NCBI GenBank assembly: GCA_947652605.1
Contig: OX393577.1
Span: 7,006,868-7,070,867, forward strand
Reading direction: 5' to 3'
Origin: Elmis aenea
Taxonomy: Eukaryota; Arthropoda; Insecta; Coleoptera; Elmidae
Length of the DNA: 64,000 bases
The notes beneath the pieces are model-generated. The model did not search any database. It saw only the letters and a program-made list of their open reading frames with translations, and had not been told where the DNA came from. Numbering within the stretch: the stretch's first letter is position 1; the number at the start of each line of letters is the position of its first letter. Shown in pieces: positions 1 to 9,752 of the stretch. A program made the position numbers and the translations under genes.

Positions 1-2
1 GT

Positions 3-395
3 CCATGCGGTGAATTAAAAAGAGCACACTAATCCCTAAGAAATTCAAAGTGTCGCCATCGGCAGGAGAGATCATGGCGACAATTTTCTGGGATACTAAG
101 GTCTTCTGCTTTAAGACTATAATGATAAGGGTCTCACTATAACAGGAGAATACTATGCTGGTCTGCTGAAACAATTGAAAAAAGCAATCGAGAAGAAGAG
201 AAGGGAAAATGGACCAAAGGTGTGTTGCTTCTGCACGACTGTGCGCCCGTTTACAAGAGCAAGGTTGCTATAGCTGTTGTTTGCAAGTGTGGTCACGAAC
301 TGATCAGCCATCCTCAATACAGTTCAGATTTGTTTCCAAAAATGAAAATGGAACTGCAAGGGAAAAAATTTGAGGACGATGATCAAATAGAATAG
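3..395 (+). pseudogene. mariner transposase remnant, C-terminal part
   Basis: Decayed copy of the catalytic half of a mariner transposase, the enzyme that cuts and pastes its own element at TA sites. Read across frameshifts, the sequence gives PKKFKVSPSAGEIMATIFWD near 35-105, then TITGEYYAGLLKQLKKAIEK near 137-200, then LLLHDCAPVYKS and HPQYSSDLFP near 225-335. These match the usual mariner order: an IMATIFWD block, an HDNAPxH block with the second catalytic aspartate, and a YSPDLAP block. Asn of HDN is Cys here and the third-aspartate region is shortened. A TAG stop follows at about 393. The left part lies outside the window and the right end is cut by the next repeat. Non-functional; family assignment is secure, subfamily is not. 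Confidence 0.85.
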
Positions 396-469
396 TCAAT
401 TCTGGCCCTTTTGGGGGGTTAGAGCATCACTGAATAGGTCTTAAAAAGGGAAACAATTTGACTGATTTA
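396..469 (+). repeat. arm of a TA-type palindromic MITE (family B), split by later insertions
   Basis: The stretch beginning AGAGCATCACTGAATAGG and continuing through AACAATTTG recurs near 12970-13020 and 50046-50100. Its continuation, AACTTCTTTGTAGCCC, lies on the far side of the Harbinger element at 2210, and more of it (CCGTTACGAGAT) follows the small MITE at 2439. Joining the three pieces on paper restores the arm seen in the other copies, so this is one old MITE interrupted twice. Confidence 0.75.
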
Positions 470-781
470 TGCCCGGTTTCTCCGACACATCTCAAGATCG
501 AACTTATATAAGCCCGCCTTATATTTAAGACCGTCTCAAGATACCAATGCGTTGCACAGAAAACATATTCCGGAATCTGTTAGACATCTCAGCTAAGTTA
601 GAACTCGGTTTGGCAACGTTGCAAGAAGTCGGCACATTTTAGCGGCAGATTGAAATGGCTAATTTTCATTGGCCATTTACATCACAGCTGTTAAAACGGC
701 TCCCTGTGACATCTTGTTGTTGCTATCAGCTGTTAGTCACATATAAAGTTACAGTTCGGTGTTTATTATTTTTGTGTTGAA

Positions 782-871
782 ATGGCGGAAAAAAAAGAAT
801 AAATTATACCATGGAGAAAAAACAATTATTAGTTAGCTTGGTGGAAGAAAATAAAATAAATAGATTATGTA
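782..871 (+). pseudogene. Myb/SANT-like protein of the Harbinger element, N-terminal stub
   Basis: An ATG at 782 opens MAEKK; after compensating one missing base the frame continues RINYTMEKKQLLVSLVEE. That resembles the start of the Myb/SANT-like DNA-binding domain (pattern NFT-E-E-K-LL--LV) found in the second gene of PIF/Harbinger transposons, whose product is known to help the transposase reach DNA. Only about 30 codons remain before the MITE at 874. The position inside the left end, pointing inward, fits the two-gene layout. Identification rests on a short match and on context, so it is moderately sure. Confidence 0.55.
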
Positions 872-873
872 TA

Positions 874-1796
874 CAGGGTGTTTGAAATTCGAGTTTAAGC
901 ATGGGGTTCTCGCTTATTATAATAGCTAGAGTATAGGTTTAAATTTGGCAAAGTTGCTAAATTTGGTGCTCATTAATAATCCAAAGAGAAATTGGAAATA
1001 TCTCAAACGGGGTCCGAAAAAATTAGGAAAAACTGGAAAATACGATTTTTGAAAATCGTCTATAACTCCTTTGGAGTATGAAATATTTGAAATGTGTAAA
1101 AACATTGCCGAAGCAACTTTTTAAGCCGAATCGGATGGTAGTCACAAATTTTTCTTAGATCGATTCGTTTTTATTTTATGACAACCAACTTTGTTTTTGC
1201 TTATGGGCGCAAGTTTTGCTATTTACATTATCAAATAGCATTTATTTTTCTAAATCCATTGATGTATCACACATGGTATTTTACTTTTTCTTTTATTGTC
1301 AAATTTCAAAAAATACGTTTTAAACAATAACCATTATAAATCAGGTTGGCCGGTCATTGTAGTTTATGTTGTTTCCATGACAACCGATCAACAATCTAAA
1401 CGTTTTAAAGGCCTGTTAGTCCTAAAAATGAACTTTAATAACGAAGAAAAACGCGATATGCTGCCCATCACAAAAAACAAAGTTGGTTGTCTAAAACAAA
1501 AACGAATCGACCTAGGAAAAATTTGTGACCACCATCCGATTCGGCTTAAAAAGTTGCTTGGGCAACTTTTTTACACATTTAAAATATTTCAAACTCCAAA
1601 GGAGTTATAAACGATTTTTAAAAATCGTATTTTCCAGTTTTTCCTAATTTTCTCGGATACTGTTTGAGATATTTCCAATTTCTCTTTGGATTATTAATGA
1701 GCACCAAATTTAGCAACTTTGCCAAATTTAAACCTATACTCTAGCTATTATAATACGCGAGATCCCCATGCTTAAACTCGAATTTCAAACACCCTG
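874..1796. mobile_element. family A foldback MITE, CAGGGTG ends, TA duplication
   Basis: Starts CAGGGTGTTTGAAATTCGAG and ends with the matching inverted sequence, flanked by TA at 872-873 and 1797-1798. The arms of roughly 330 bp are inverted copies of each other; shared landmarks are CTCGCTTATTATAATAGC and AAGTTGCTAAATTTGG. The centre, about 1206-1466, is not part of the arms. A reading frame at 1296-1610 crosses it and contains MNFNNEEKRDMLPI, which resembles the first residues of the DUF4817-type helix-turn-helix region of some mariner/IS630 transposases. The same frame recurs at 55945-56286 in another copy. It is inserted inside the Harbinger element and is therefore the younger of the two. 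Confidence 0.85.
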
Positions 1797-1980
1797 TATA
1801 CTCCAATTGAGGCTCAATTTGATCTAAGATCACAATAACTGTCTCTTTTGTGAGGCGAAAACGCATAAAAAAACGATCGTATTCGAAATCCGTAAATGGA
1901 TTTGCGCGAACAAATCGCCTTCGAGGAATTACAGGGTCGTACAAGTCATCATCTATCATATTTATAAAGTCAATGTCCAT
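1797..1980 (-). pseudogene. Harbinger (HARBI1-like) transposase, N-terminal stub
   Basis: From an ATG ending at 1980 the minus strand reads MDIDFINMIDDDLYDP and then PFTDFEYDRFFMRFRLTKET followed by VIVILDQIEP. The block FxxRFRLTKETVxxxLD is characteristic of the N-terminus of PIF/Harbinger DDE transposases, upstream of the nuclease domain. After about 61 codons the frame runs into the family A MITE at the TA, so the catalytic domain is gone. The start lies about 225 bp inside the right end of the element, a normal position. Family is well supported; it is not functional. Confidence 0.8.
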
Positions 1981-2228
1981 ATTTAAACTTAAACCACAAT
2001 TTAAACAAACACTTAACTACAAACAAAGCAAATACAAGATACTTTTAGGTTATGTACTCCAGCTCAAGTTCTAGTAAACAGCGACTCAAGATGTGAGCTC
2101 AGCTCAAGTCGAATATGTTCTTAAAATTGCTTGGTGCAACACTTTATACCGTTAAGGCGAACTTAAGATTCAGCTAGATCTTAAGATGTGTCGGAGAAAC
2201 CGGGCATTAAACTTCTTTGTAGCCCTTA

Positions 2229-2435
2229 AGGCTCCCCCAGACAGACGCGATATGCGCCGCTCGGTACGATATCTAATAAAATTTCGGTATACTGTCACTT
2301 GCATATGTTTCCGAACGTCCGGAGTGTCGCACTTGTGTGGGCACTCATTGCGGTAAGCAGCGATAATGATACCGAGTTATGTACCGACTGTATCGTACCG
2401 AGCGGCAGGCATATCGCGTCTGTCTGGGGGAGCCT
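2229..2435. mobile_element. GC-rich palindromic MITE with TTA duplication
   Basis: Starts AGGCTCCCCCAGACAGACGC and ends with the inverted counterpart; inverted arms of about 45 bp flank a 115 bp core. TTA at 2226-2228 and again at 2436-2438 is the apparent target duplication, and the other copies of the surrounding repeat carry a single TTA there. A 3 bp TTA duplication with GG-rich ends suggests a non-autonomous PIF/Harbinger derivative. The reading frame across it (2299-2481) is not a gene. Confidence 0.75.
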
Positions 2436-2438
2436 TTA

Positions 2439-3437
2439 CCGTTACGAGATAGGAGGTATCAATAATAATCAAAAGATATGAAAAGTGTATTAGAGTCCAA
2501 GAAACATATTAAAAAGGAAAAATAACAGCAATTGTTTTTTTAACCTCTTTCCCCTTCATTCCGCGAATTTTTTAATCCTACCTCATAGGAATGTTGATAA
2601 CAAATACAAACGGGAAAGAAGAAGAAATTAATAAGCGGATGGCAAAATAGAGTTGTAGTGCTGGAGCCCTAAAAAGGATCTAAAGTCAACAAAGGGGCCT
2701 TAAAAGCAAAGTAGAGACATTAAGGGCATCCGTTTAACAGTTCTCTATGCTTGCAAAACTTGGATTACCAATTCAGATAAAGAGACAAAACTACTAAGAG
2801 TCAGGTGGTAAATTGAGTAGTTATAAGCAGCATAAGTAAATTATGTTGTTCACTTTTTGTTCCATTTTTATTAATCCATATTTTTTTTTTTAGATAGAAC
2901 TTTCCTAATCCATTATTTCGTGTAAGGCACATTTTTCATTCAAAAATTATAACCGTACATTATTAGGAGCAAAACCAGCCACGTAATACAAACAAAAATT
3001 TCATACAGAACGATGGGGCCACCCGGTGGTTCGAGTCCAGCATTGCTTCATAACTTTTTAGTAGTTGCGAATTGAATAACAGGTTTTGATGAATAGTAAT
3101 AGTTTGTACTTTAACTGCCTTTATATTTCTAATTTAGATTTAAATACAAATATGGGTCTTTATATTTAATGCGTCCGTTAAATTTCTGTTATTTAAGGCT
3201 TCTATCATTATTTCAAATCCAACTGGAGATAATTTAAGCGAGATAATTTTTTAGATTAATACAAATAATAATTCAAAATGACATTTTTGGTAAAGTTTTT
3301 ATGCTAGCTGTATATAAACACACTAAAGATTTGCACACACCTATGTTCTAAATACATAACCATTTTTTTTTACCAATACGCCCATATACGAACTTTTGTA
3401 TGTATCACTGTACGATTATCAGTGCATTAAAAATTAT
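2439..3437. other. AT-rich stretch without a recognised gene
   Basis: The first 40 bases finish the family B MITE arm. The remainder is AT-rich and contains no convincing coding frame. An isolated tRNA B-box-like string, GGTTCGAGTCC, lies near 3030 but I see no matching A box or cloverleaf. Confidence 0.5.
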
Positions 3438-4058
3438 CGATAATTTTTGGTAAATGTGCCCGAATGCAAGTTCCGCTCAAGAAAACACGATGCACGAAGT
3501 GCACGATTGATTTTTTCTGATTCAACTTGAATGAGTGAAGGTTTGTCAAAAATTATAGATTATTTGCAATGCACGAGTTATATTTTATCAGAAAATGTCC
3601 TTCACCTAACATACCTGTCATATTAAATGTATGTTATGTCAAATTTTACGAATACTGTCGGAGTGGTGTGTTAGGGGTGTGGTTTAATCTATATTAAAGT
3701 AACGCTACTGGTCGCCGAAATTCGTCAAAAAATTATAGAGACTAAAATATTTAATTCCCTCTCCAAATTTATATTTTCGACCAACCACAAACGCAGATTT
3801 CTTAGAAACGATCAATAAACGCATGATAATGTGGTTATTGCGAAAAGGATATTATCAGAGTATGATTATGTTTATTGGTCGTTTATAGAAAATCTGAGTT
3901 TGTTGTTGGCCGAAAACGTAAATTTGACAGGAGGATCAACATCTGACAGCGGAATGTAAAATTATTACCGTGTAATAATGCTCCTATTGTTAGTCTCTAG
4001 AAGATTTAAGATTAGTGATTGGTTAAAAACGCAAATTTGACCGGTGAGGGAAATTTTA
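3438..4058. repeat. 0.6 kb dispersed repeat, copy 1
   Basis: From CGATAATTTTTGGTAAATGT to GACCGGTGAGGGAAATTTTA this matches 9051-9648 in the same orientation over nearly its full length, with scattered substitutions and small indels. Shared blocks include GTAACGCTACTGGTCGCCG and CAAATTTGACAGGAGGATCA. Parts are self-complementary: a CAAACGCAGATTTCTTAG block is answered by AGAAAATCTGAGTTTGTT 100 bases on, and ATTATTACCGTGTAATAAT is a local palindrome. There is no coding frame and no terminal repeat I can define. The class is unknown; a non-autonomous DNA element is plausible. Confidence 0.75.
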
Positions 4059-4900
4059 GGGAAAAGAATCAAATGTAAATTTATATAACTACTAATTATG
4101 AAGCAATTTTCCCTTTAAAACGAAAAAAATATTTCAATCCCTTTAATAAATGGATCCAAAGTAGGCTGGAAAAATTTGAAGTTGTATTTGAACGAAATTT
4201 CTTGTTTCGAAGTTGTATTAAAACAAAAATTTCCACCATAAAATAATATTTTGCTGCTAATTTTAGCTAAAAAACAAACTCAACATATTCAGAATTGATT
4301 GAGTAAACTTCTTCATCCACAACACATTACTGAGAAGGTTGGTTAATGAATTTAAAAATAAGAAAGACAAACTAGCTTATTATTAACGGTTAAATATACA
4401 CGTCAATTAATTATTTTTATGTCTACATAACAAGAACGGGCAGGTGATAAAAAACAAACTCGATTAGCAGACCCAACAATGACTATTAGCAAATTTGCAC
4501 TCGATGTTTAAATACAGTAATTTCGTTCAACTTACAACTTAACAGGTCACTATAAATAAAGCGATGGACGTTTGTCATTAGGAAAATTAGAGACCCGAGT
4601 GTGGCTAAAACAATAACGATTTATAATTTATTAGAAATGAGTTTTTAATTAGGTCTACGGTGTATATAATTAAAACCCCAAAACGAACTCGACGTTTTTG
4701 TCAGGTGACCGACCAGCAGCAACGCAGGGCCGTATCGAGTGATCTGTTTCTTACAGTATATGGTGTTCGGAATTTTGACTTCTGAGACCAAAATCATTTC
4801 GTGTTAAGCGTTTTTCTTTTGTCTTAAAAAAATAAATGTATAAACTTACATGAGAATCTGAATCATGTAACGGTTTCAATCAGTCTGCACTAAGAAAAGA
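4059..4900. other. AT-rich stretch, nothing recognised
   Basis: No coding frame, repeat pair or structured RNA was recognised. A somewhat GC-richer patch around 4690-4750 is the only change in composition. Confidence 0.4.
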
Positions 4901-4904
4901 TAAT

Positions 4905-5660
4905 GGAGGTATAAAATTTTAAATATTTAGGAACGATAAAAACAGAGAACGTATAATTGGAAGAAGAGCTGAATAACAGAATAGCTGAAGCGACGAAATT
5001 TTATCACGCCACAAATAAATGCTTAATAAAAGTAAGAAGGAAATGTCAAGAGAAACTAAGACGCGATTATTTAATGCAAAGTACTTGGGCACCTAACAAG
5101 AAAGCAAACACTAAGGATACAGACGCTGGAGATTTTTAAGAAGAATAGAAGGACGTAGCTGTAGACCAACTGATAAAATAAGCAACGAGAAAATCAGAAA
5201 AAGTCTAGGCTGAAAGACATGAAGAAAAAGATGAATATAAACCAATTAAAATGGCTGGTACCATGGGCGTCTACAGGGCAAACGGGGCACTTGCCCCTTC
5301 CTGGAATCGAGTACTCCATTAATGACCAAACAAAAGAGGGTTAAGTTAAGAGTTCATTAATGCATTCCTTTGCAAGCTTTGCCTACCCCAGAATAATTTT
5401 CTGCGGACGCCCATGGCTGGTACATCTACTACGCATCCAAAAAGCAGGTACGCAAAAAATGGAACAAAAAACGAAGTTTGAAAGCAAAAAAAGACGAAGA
5501 AGGCCAAGAACAAAATGAGAAAACGAAGAAAAATGAGTCAGCTGGAGAGATGTGTCACAGTTAGCCAATAATAGACAGCGATTGAGAAACATAATCAAGA
5601 ACTAGAAAAAATACCAGGACACCGAAAGGTACAAGAGGAACCGATTAAGAAGAAAAATTA
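4905..5660 (+). pseudogene. LINE reverse transcriptase, C-terminal tail
   Basis: Remnant of the last part of a non-LTR retrotransposon ORF2. Across stops and frameshifts it reads FKYLGTIKTE, then LEEELNNRIAEATKFYHATN near 4957-5016, and after an insertion WLVHLLRIQKAG, RRRRPRTKWENEEK and RDVSQLANNRQRLRNIIKN. The order KYLG, then an ALN-like thumb helix, then W-GHL-RM, then RGRPRxxW is typical of the C-terminus of many insect LINEs. The same family recurs at 13530-13840, 34655-35030 and 43640-44400. It carries many stops. It is a dead, 5'-truncated copy; I cannot name the clade. Confidence 0.8.
5262..5412. mobile_element. 151 bp insertion in the LINE, flanked by an 11 bp direct repeat
   Basis: ATGGCTGGTAC occurs at 5251-5261 and again at 5413-5423, exactly around this block. 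Without the block and one copy, the LINE reads straight through WL-HLLR. The block begins CATGGGCGTCTACAG and ends CTGCGGACGCCC, so GGGCGTC-CAG is repeated in inverted form at both ends. It includes GGGGCACTTGCCCC, a small palindrome. The direct repeat is longer than the 8-9 bp usual for hAT elements, so the class is left open. Confidence 0.7.
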
Positions 5661-6274
5661 CAAAGTATGTTTTAGGGACCAGGATATGATTTAATTTTAA
5701 CCAAGTTTTCTTGCTATGCGTTTTCGCGTTAAGCGATTTACACTGTAATTATTTAAAACAATTTCAAAAAATGATAATATTTCGAATTATATATCGCAGC
5801 GTAATTCTTGTTTTACTTCAGATGCGCATTACGTTGATAACTGAGGTAATAAATGTAATAAAAACTTTATCAGAACCGCACTAATGAACTGGAACAAAAC
5901 CCGATTCGGCAAAAAATTATGAACCGCGAACCGGAACTGAACTGATTCTTTAGAGGATTTAACACTACCAGAACATTATCAGTAAATGATTTACTAAAGT
6001 TGTTCAATTTATTTAGCGAACCTTCTTGCATTGTAAAAATACTAGCAAAATCTAAATGCGAACAATACGGAAGGATCGGTAATGTCTGTTACGTTTGTCG
6101 TTAGGTTGGTAATTGTTATGGTGGCAAGGAGATCAAAACATGCGTAATAAGTATAGAACAATCATCTGTGACTTTTTTGAATCTACTTAACTATTATATC
6201 ATATCAGATCGCCGTACGAAGGACAAATTTATAGGCTTGTTATATTTGTGTTCTATTGTACACAAATGTGTTTC
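5661..6274. other. AT-rich stretch, nothing recognised
   Basis: It follows the LINE tail up to the left end of the next mariner element. No coding frame or repeat was recognised. Confidence 0.4.
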
Positions 6275-6391
6275 TAAAGGGTTTTTCAATAGGAATGATA
6301 TTATTTTAAAAAGACATAGCAACCATAATTTTTTTTGTTTGTTTTTAATTTTTATTTTTTATCTGGTTTTAGTATAGTTTGACAATTCACC

Positions 6392-7293
6392 ATGTTTAAA
6401 TACACGCTTGCTCAACATTTGGTAATTATAAAAATTTTTTATGAAACAACTTGAAATTGATTGTAATTTAGCTAAAAAAAATCATCTTTTCGGAAGAAGC
6501 ACATTTTTGGTTACATGGCTTTGTCAATAAGCAAAACTGTCGTTTTTGGTAAGAAATAATCCACAGGAGTTTCAAAAGAATCCCGCGGCCGTCTGTCATC
6601 GTAGGGGTTTCAGGTGGTTTCCCCTACCTACTATAGGCAAATGCTGTGACAGTACTTCCACCTACCCTTATTTTACCGACCCTTTCCTTGTTCCCCGCCC
6701 CCTCCACCCGGACGCTAGTGACCTCAGTTGTCAAAGCGCCCCTAAACTCTCAATTAAAAAAAAAAAGAAGCCTTTGCAACCGCAAAAGGTCTGCATGGTG
6801 TGGTTTTTGGCATGGCGGCATCATCGGACCATATCTTTTTCAAAATGACGCTGGAAACGCAGTTACAGTAAATGCTGAGCGATATCGATCGATGTTAACA
6901 GAATTTTTGTGGCCAAAACTTGACGAATTTGATTTGAACGACATGTGGTTCAAACAAGATGGTGCCACAGGTCATACTGCTAATGTCACTATCAACTTAT
7001 TGAAAGAAAAGTTTGATGAATCGATAATTTCAAGAAATTCAACTGCTAAACGACCTCTAAGAAATTGTGATTTAACTCTTTAAGATCACTTTTTGTGGGG
7101 TTATTTGAAATCGATGGTTTATTCTAACAAACCACAAACAATTGAAGATTTAAAATTGAATATCGAACGCTGCCTTCACGACATAAGGCCTAATTTATTT
7201 GATAAAGTCGTCGAAAATTGGGTTCAACGAATTCACTCCTGTAAACGAAGCCGAGGTGGCCATTTAAATGACGTTTTATTTGGAACATTGTAA
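6392..7293 (+). pseudogene. mariner-type transposase with DUF4817-like N-terminus
   Basis: An ATG at 6392 gives MFKYTLAQHLVIIKIFYET, resembling the DUF4817-type start of some insect mariner-like transposases. The middle DNA-binding part is missing and the frame jumps to IIFSEEAHFWLHGFVNKQN (about 6481-6540). After the SINE comes KKPLQPQKV, GGIIGPYLFQNDAGNAVTVN, DMWFKQDGATGHT with the second catalytic Asp, and DHFLWGYLKSMVY with the third. It ends at 7293. Lesions: internal deletion, SINE insertion, a frameshift before the GGIIG block, and a TAA stop at 7081 where the family has Pro-Leu before the third Asp. The first catalytic position reads FSEEAHF, with Glu where FSDEAHF is usual. Inactive. 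Confidence 0.85.
6584..6764 (+). mobile_element. tRNA-derived SINE, 5'-truncated, inserted in the mariner
   Basis: GTCTGTCATCGTAGGGGTTT through CAGTACTTCCACCT matches, on the opposite strand, the complete SINE at 29337-29599. The copy lacks the tRNA head and ends in a run of A at 6754-6764. AAGAATCC before it (6576-6583) and AAGAAGCC after it (6765-6772) look like the target duplication with one change. It splits the transposase between NPQEFQKNP and KPLQPQKV. Confidence 0.75.
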
Positions 7294-7391
7294 TCGTCTG
7301 TGCTTCAAAATTTAAAAAAAAATTGGTATCTTAAAATGTTTTTGTTTTATTTAATTTTAAAATCGTATCGTTCTTATTGAAAACCCCTTTA

Positions 7392-9050
7392 TTAATAATA
7401 TTCTTAAACATATTGTGTTTTAAAATTAATTGTTCTCGTAACGGATTAAATCTGTGAGTAAAAAACTGTAGCCAACTTAAAATTATTCTAGCAATAAAAT
7501 TCGTAAAAGACATTTTCCATCGCACTGTAGCATATAATAGCAATCCATCAATTATAACTTAACGGTTAATTCAAACATGTTTGAATCAGGCTCTGTGTTT
7601 ACCCTACAAACCAAGTAGTGAACAGGAAGGTAACTCCAAATCAAACTCAAAATGATTGATGACGGAAAGATGATATCACCTTGTATACCTACGTACCGTG
7701 AATGGGTCCTGAAACAAAAACAAAAATATTAGAGTAGAGAAAAATAAAGCCGGTACGTTATAAGCTAACGTGCATCTAGCCAGCCGTGTGTATGTGTACG
7801 ATCTTTCAAGATATTTGTCATACAGGTATTTAGGTAATGTAATATTCATCCATCATTCCAAAAAGATGGGTTTGTCAACATTAGGTTAAATTAATGACAA
7901 AACTGTCCCGGTGACGTTTCTTAACTGTCTGAATTTATAACCATGGCGATTAATCGTTTCTTGATTAGATATTTATATTTTATAATTGTTATGACATTTG
8001 CTGCGTTTAAATTTTTTTTGGGTATAATATATGATTATAAACACTAATTAAAAATACCAGTTTGTTAAAAGGTTTATAAGGCATTTTATAGTTTATAAAC
8101 AACAATAATTTATATTTATTAACCATAGTTTATAATTATTAAGCTCGTTATTATGATCGTGATCTAATAAATTTTTAGCCACTGATTAAGACACTACACA
8201 TAAATTATTTTTCATAGCTTAATTTTCAAAATATGTAAAATAGATTTTCATCGTTAACTATTATACATATAGGTATAGTTGTTCGTTCTGGATTCATTTC
8301 TCAAAATTGCAACTGAAAGTTTAAAACCATTCAAAGTCTAAATGATTTATTCGTAAAAAAATTACACAAAAAGGCGCAGTTTTATTTATTTTCCGTCAAT
8401 TCATTATAGCAAAGAAAATGTAAAGGTGATGTTGGTGTCTAAAACATAAATTTTGCCAGGCAAAGGTTTTTAATTTTAAACTGACATAAGTATCCTAAAC
8501 TTTTATGACAATAAATAAGTAGAAACTAGAGAATGTATGTATTATAAAATAATTATTAATTATTAAAATACAAAAATTAACAATAAAACATTGTAAGTTA
8601 TTAAATTACCTTCTATGTTTCAATAGATACCTAATTAAGTTTTAAATATCCAGTGATAATTTTATGGCTTTTTTATACCGGGAAATGTGAAAACTTGGCA
8701 GTAGATCAAATTCTAAGATTGCTTAAATTGGTACCAAAATAGTCGTACTTTTTACTACCGCGTATGGAGTAATATTTTTCGAGCATTTAATTTGTACTAC
8801 TCAAAACGTTTGTGTTTTTAATTAGCGTACTGCTAATTATTTGTTTTTTAAATATTAATCAGAAAGTATCAAAATGTTTAAAAATTAAAAGTAAAAAAAT
8901 ATACTGCACATTTATGTCTAAAATTCACTCTAATATCTGACTATTAAACAGCGTCTTTTAAAATATCTCAACATTTTGAAAATGTTTTTATAACGCTGTA
9001 TGCAAATATTTTTCTATTTAATAAGATGTAGGTTATACTGAATAAATGTT
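7392..9050. other. AT-rich intergenic or intronic stretch
   Basis: No recognisable gene. It is strongly AT-rich with many short runs of A and T. A short unique patch near 7640-7830 is more mixed in composition, but no coding frame is supported. Confidence 0.4.
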
Positions 9051-9648
9051 CGATAATTTTTGGCAAATATGCCCGAATGCAAGTTGAGCTGAAAAAACAC
9101 GAGTGCACGAAAAGCACGAGTGATTTTTTCTGATTCAACTTGCATGAGTGAAGATTTGACAAAAATTACAGATTATTTGCAATGCACGAGTTATATTTTG
9201 TCAGAAAATTTTCTCCACCTAACCTACCTGTCAAATTAAATGCATGTTATGTCAAATTTTACGAGTAGATACTGTCACAGTGGTGCATCGGGGGTGTGGT
9301 TTAAACTATACCTATTAAAGTAACGCTACTGGTCGCCGAAATTCGTCAAAAAATTATCGAGACTAAAATGTTTAATTACCTCTCCAAATTTATATTTTCG
9401 ACCAATCACAAACTTAGATTTCTTGGAAACGACCAATAAACGCATGAAAATCTGTTAATTGCGGAAAGGATATTATCAGTGCATGTTTATGTTTTATTGG
9501 TCGAAAACGCAAATTTGACAGGAGGATCAACATCTGACAGGGGAATGTAAAATTATTACCGTGTAATAATGCTCCTATTGGTAGTCTCTAGAAGATTTAA
9601 GATGAGTGATTGGTTGAAAACGCAAATTTGACAGGTGAAGGAAATTTT
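9051..9648. repeat. 0.6 kb dispersed repeat, copy 2
   Basis: Second copy of the repeat at 3438-4058, same orientation, 598 bp, lacking one short internal block. The start (CGATAATTTTTGGCAAATAT) and end (GACAGGTGAAGGAAATTTTC) define the shared limits. The local palindrome ATTATTACCGTGTAATAAT is conserved. No coding frame. Confidence 0.75.
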
Positions 9649-9752
9649 CAGTAAAATTGTTTTGGAGCTATTCTTATAACTTCTGTTTATAATATTTATG
9701 ATTCTGTTACTTTTCAGCGGATTTTTTTAACTTAACGATTTTTATGCATTTA

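Larger units (their letters stand above)
470..2206. mobile_element. PIF/Harbinger element, internally deleted
   Basis: Bounded by about 30 bp terminal inverted repeats, TGCCCGGTTTCTCCGACACA at the left and its complement at the right, differing at one position, and flanked by the 3 bp duplication TTA (467-469 and 2207-2209). TTA target duplication is the hallmark of PIF/Harbinger. The flanking repeat provides the empty site, because its other copies run straight through this point. Inside are the starts of the two genes such elements carry: a Myb/SANT-like reading frame from the left and a transposase from the right, pointing at each other. Their remaining parts have been deleted and a palindromic MITE sits at the junction. 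It could not move on its own. Confidence 0.88.
6277..7389 (+). mobile_element. mariner element, internally deleted, carrying a SINE
   Basis: Terminal inverted repeats of about 35 bp: AAGGGTTTTTCAATAGGAAT at the left and AAGGGGTTTTCAATAAGAAC read inward from the right. TA flanks both ends (6275-6276, 7390-7391), as expected for IS630/Tc1/mariner. The element holds one broken transposase gene and a SINE at 6584-6764. Confidence 0.87.

Noticed and set aside
3029..3039. B-box-like GGTTCGAGTCC suggesting a tRNA gene or SINE
   Set aside because: No A box at the right distance, no cloverleaf, and no similarity to the SINE copies in the window.
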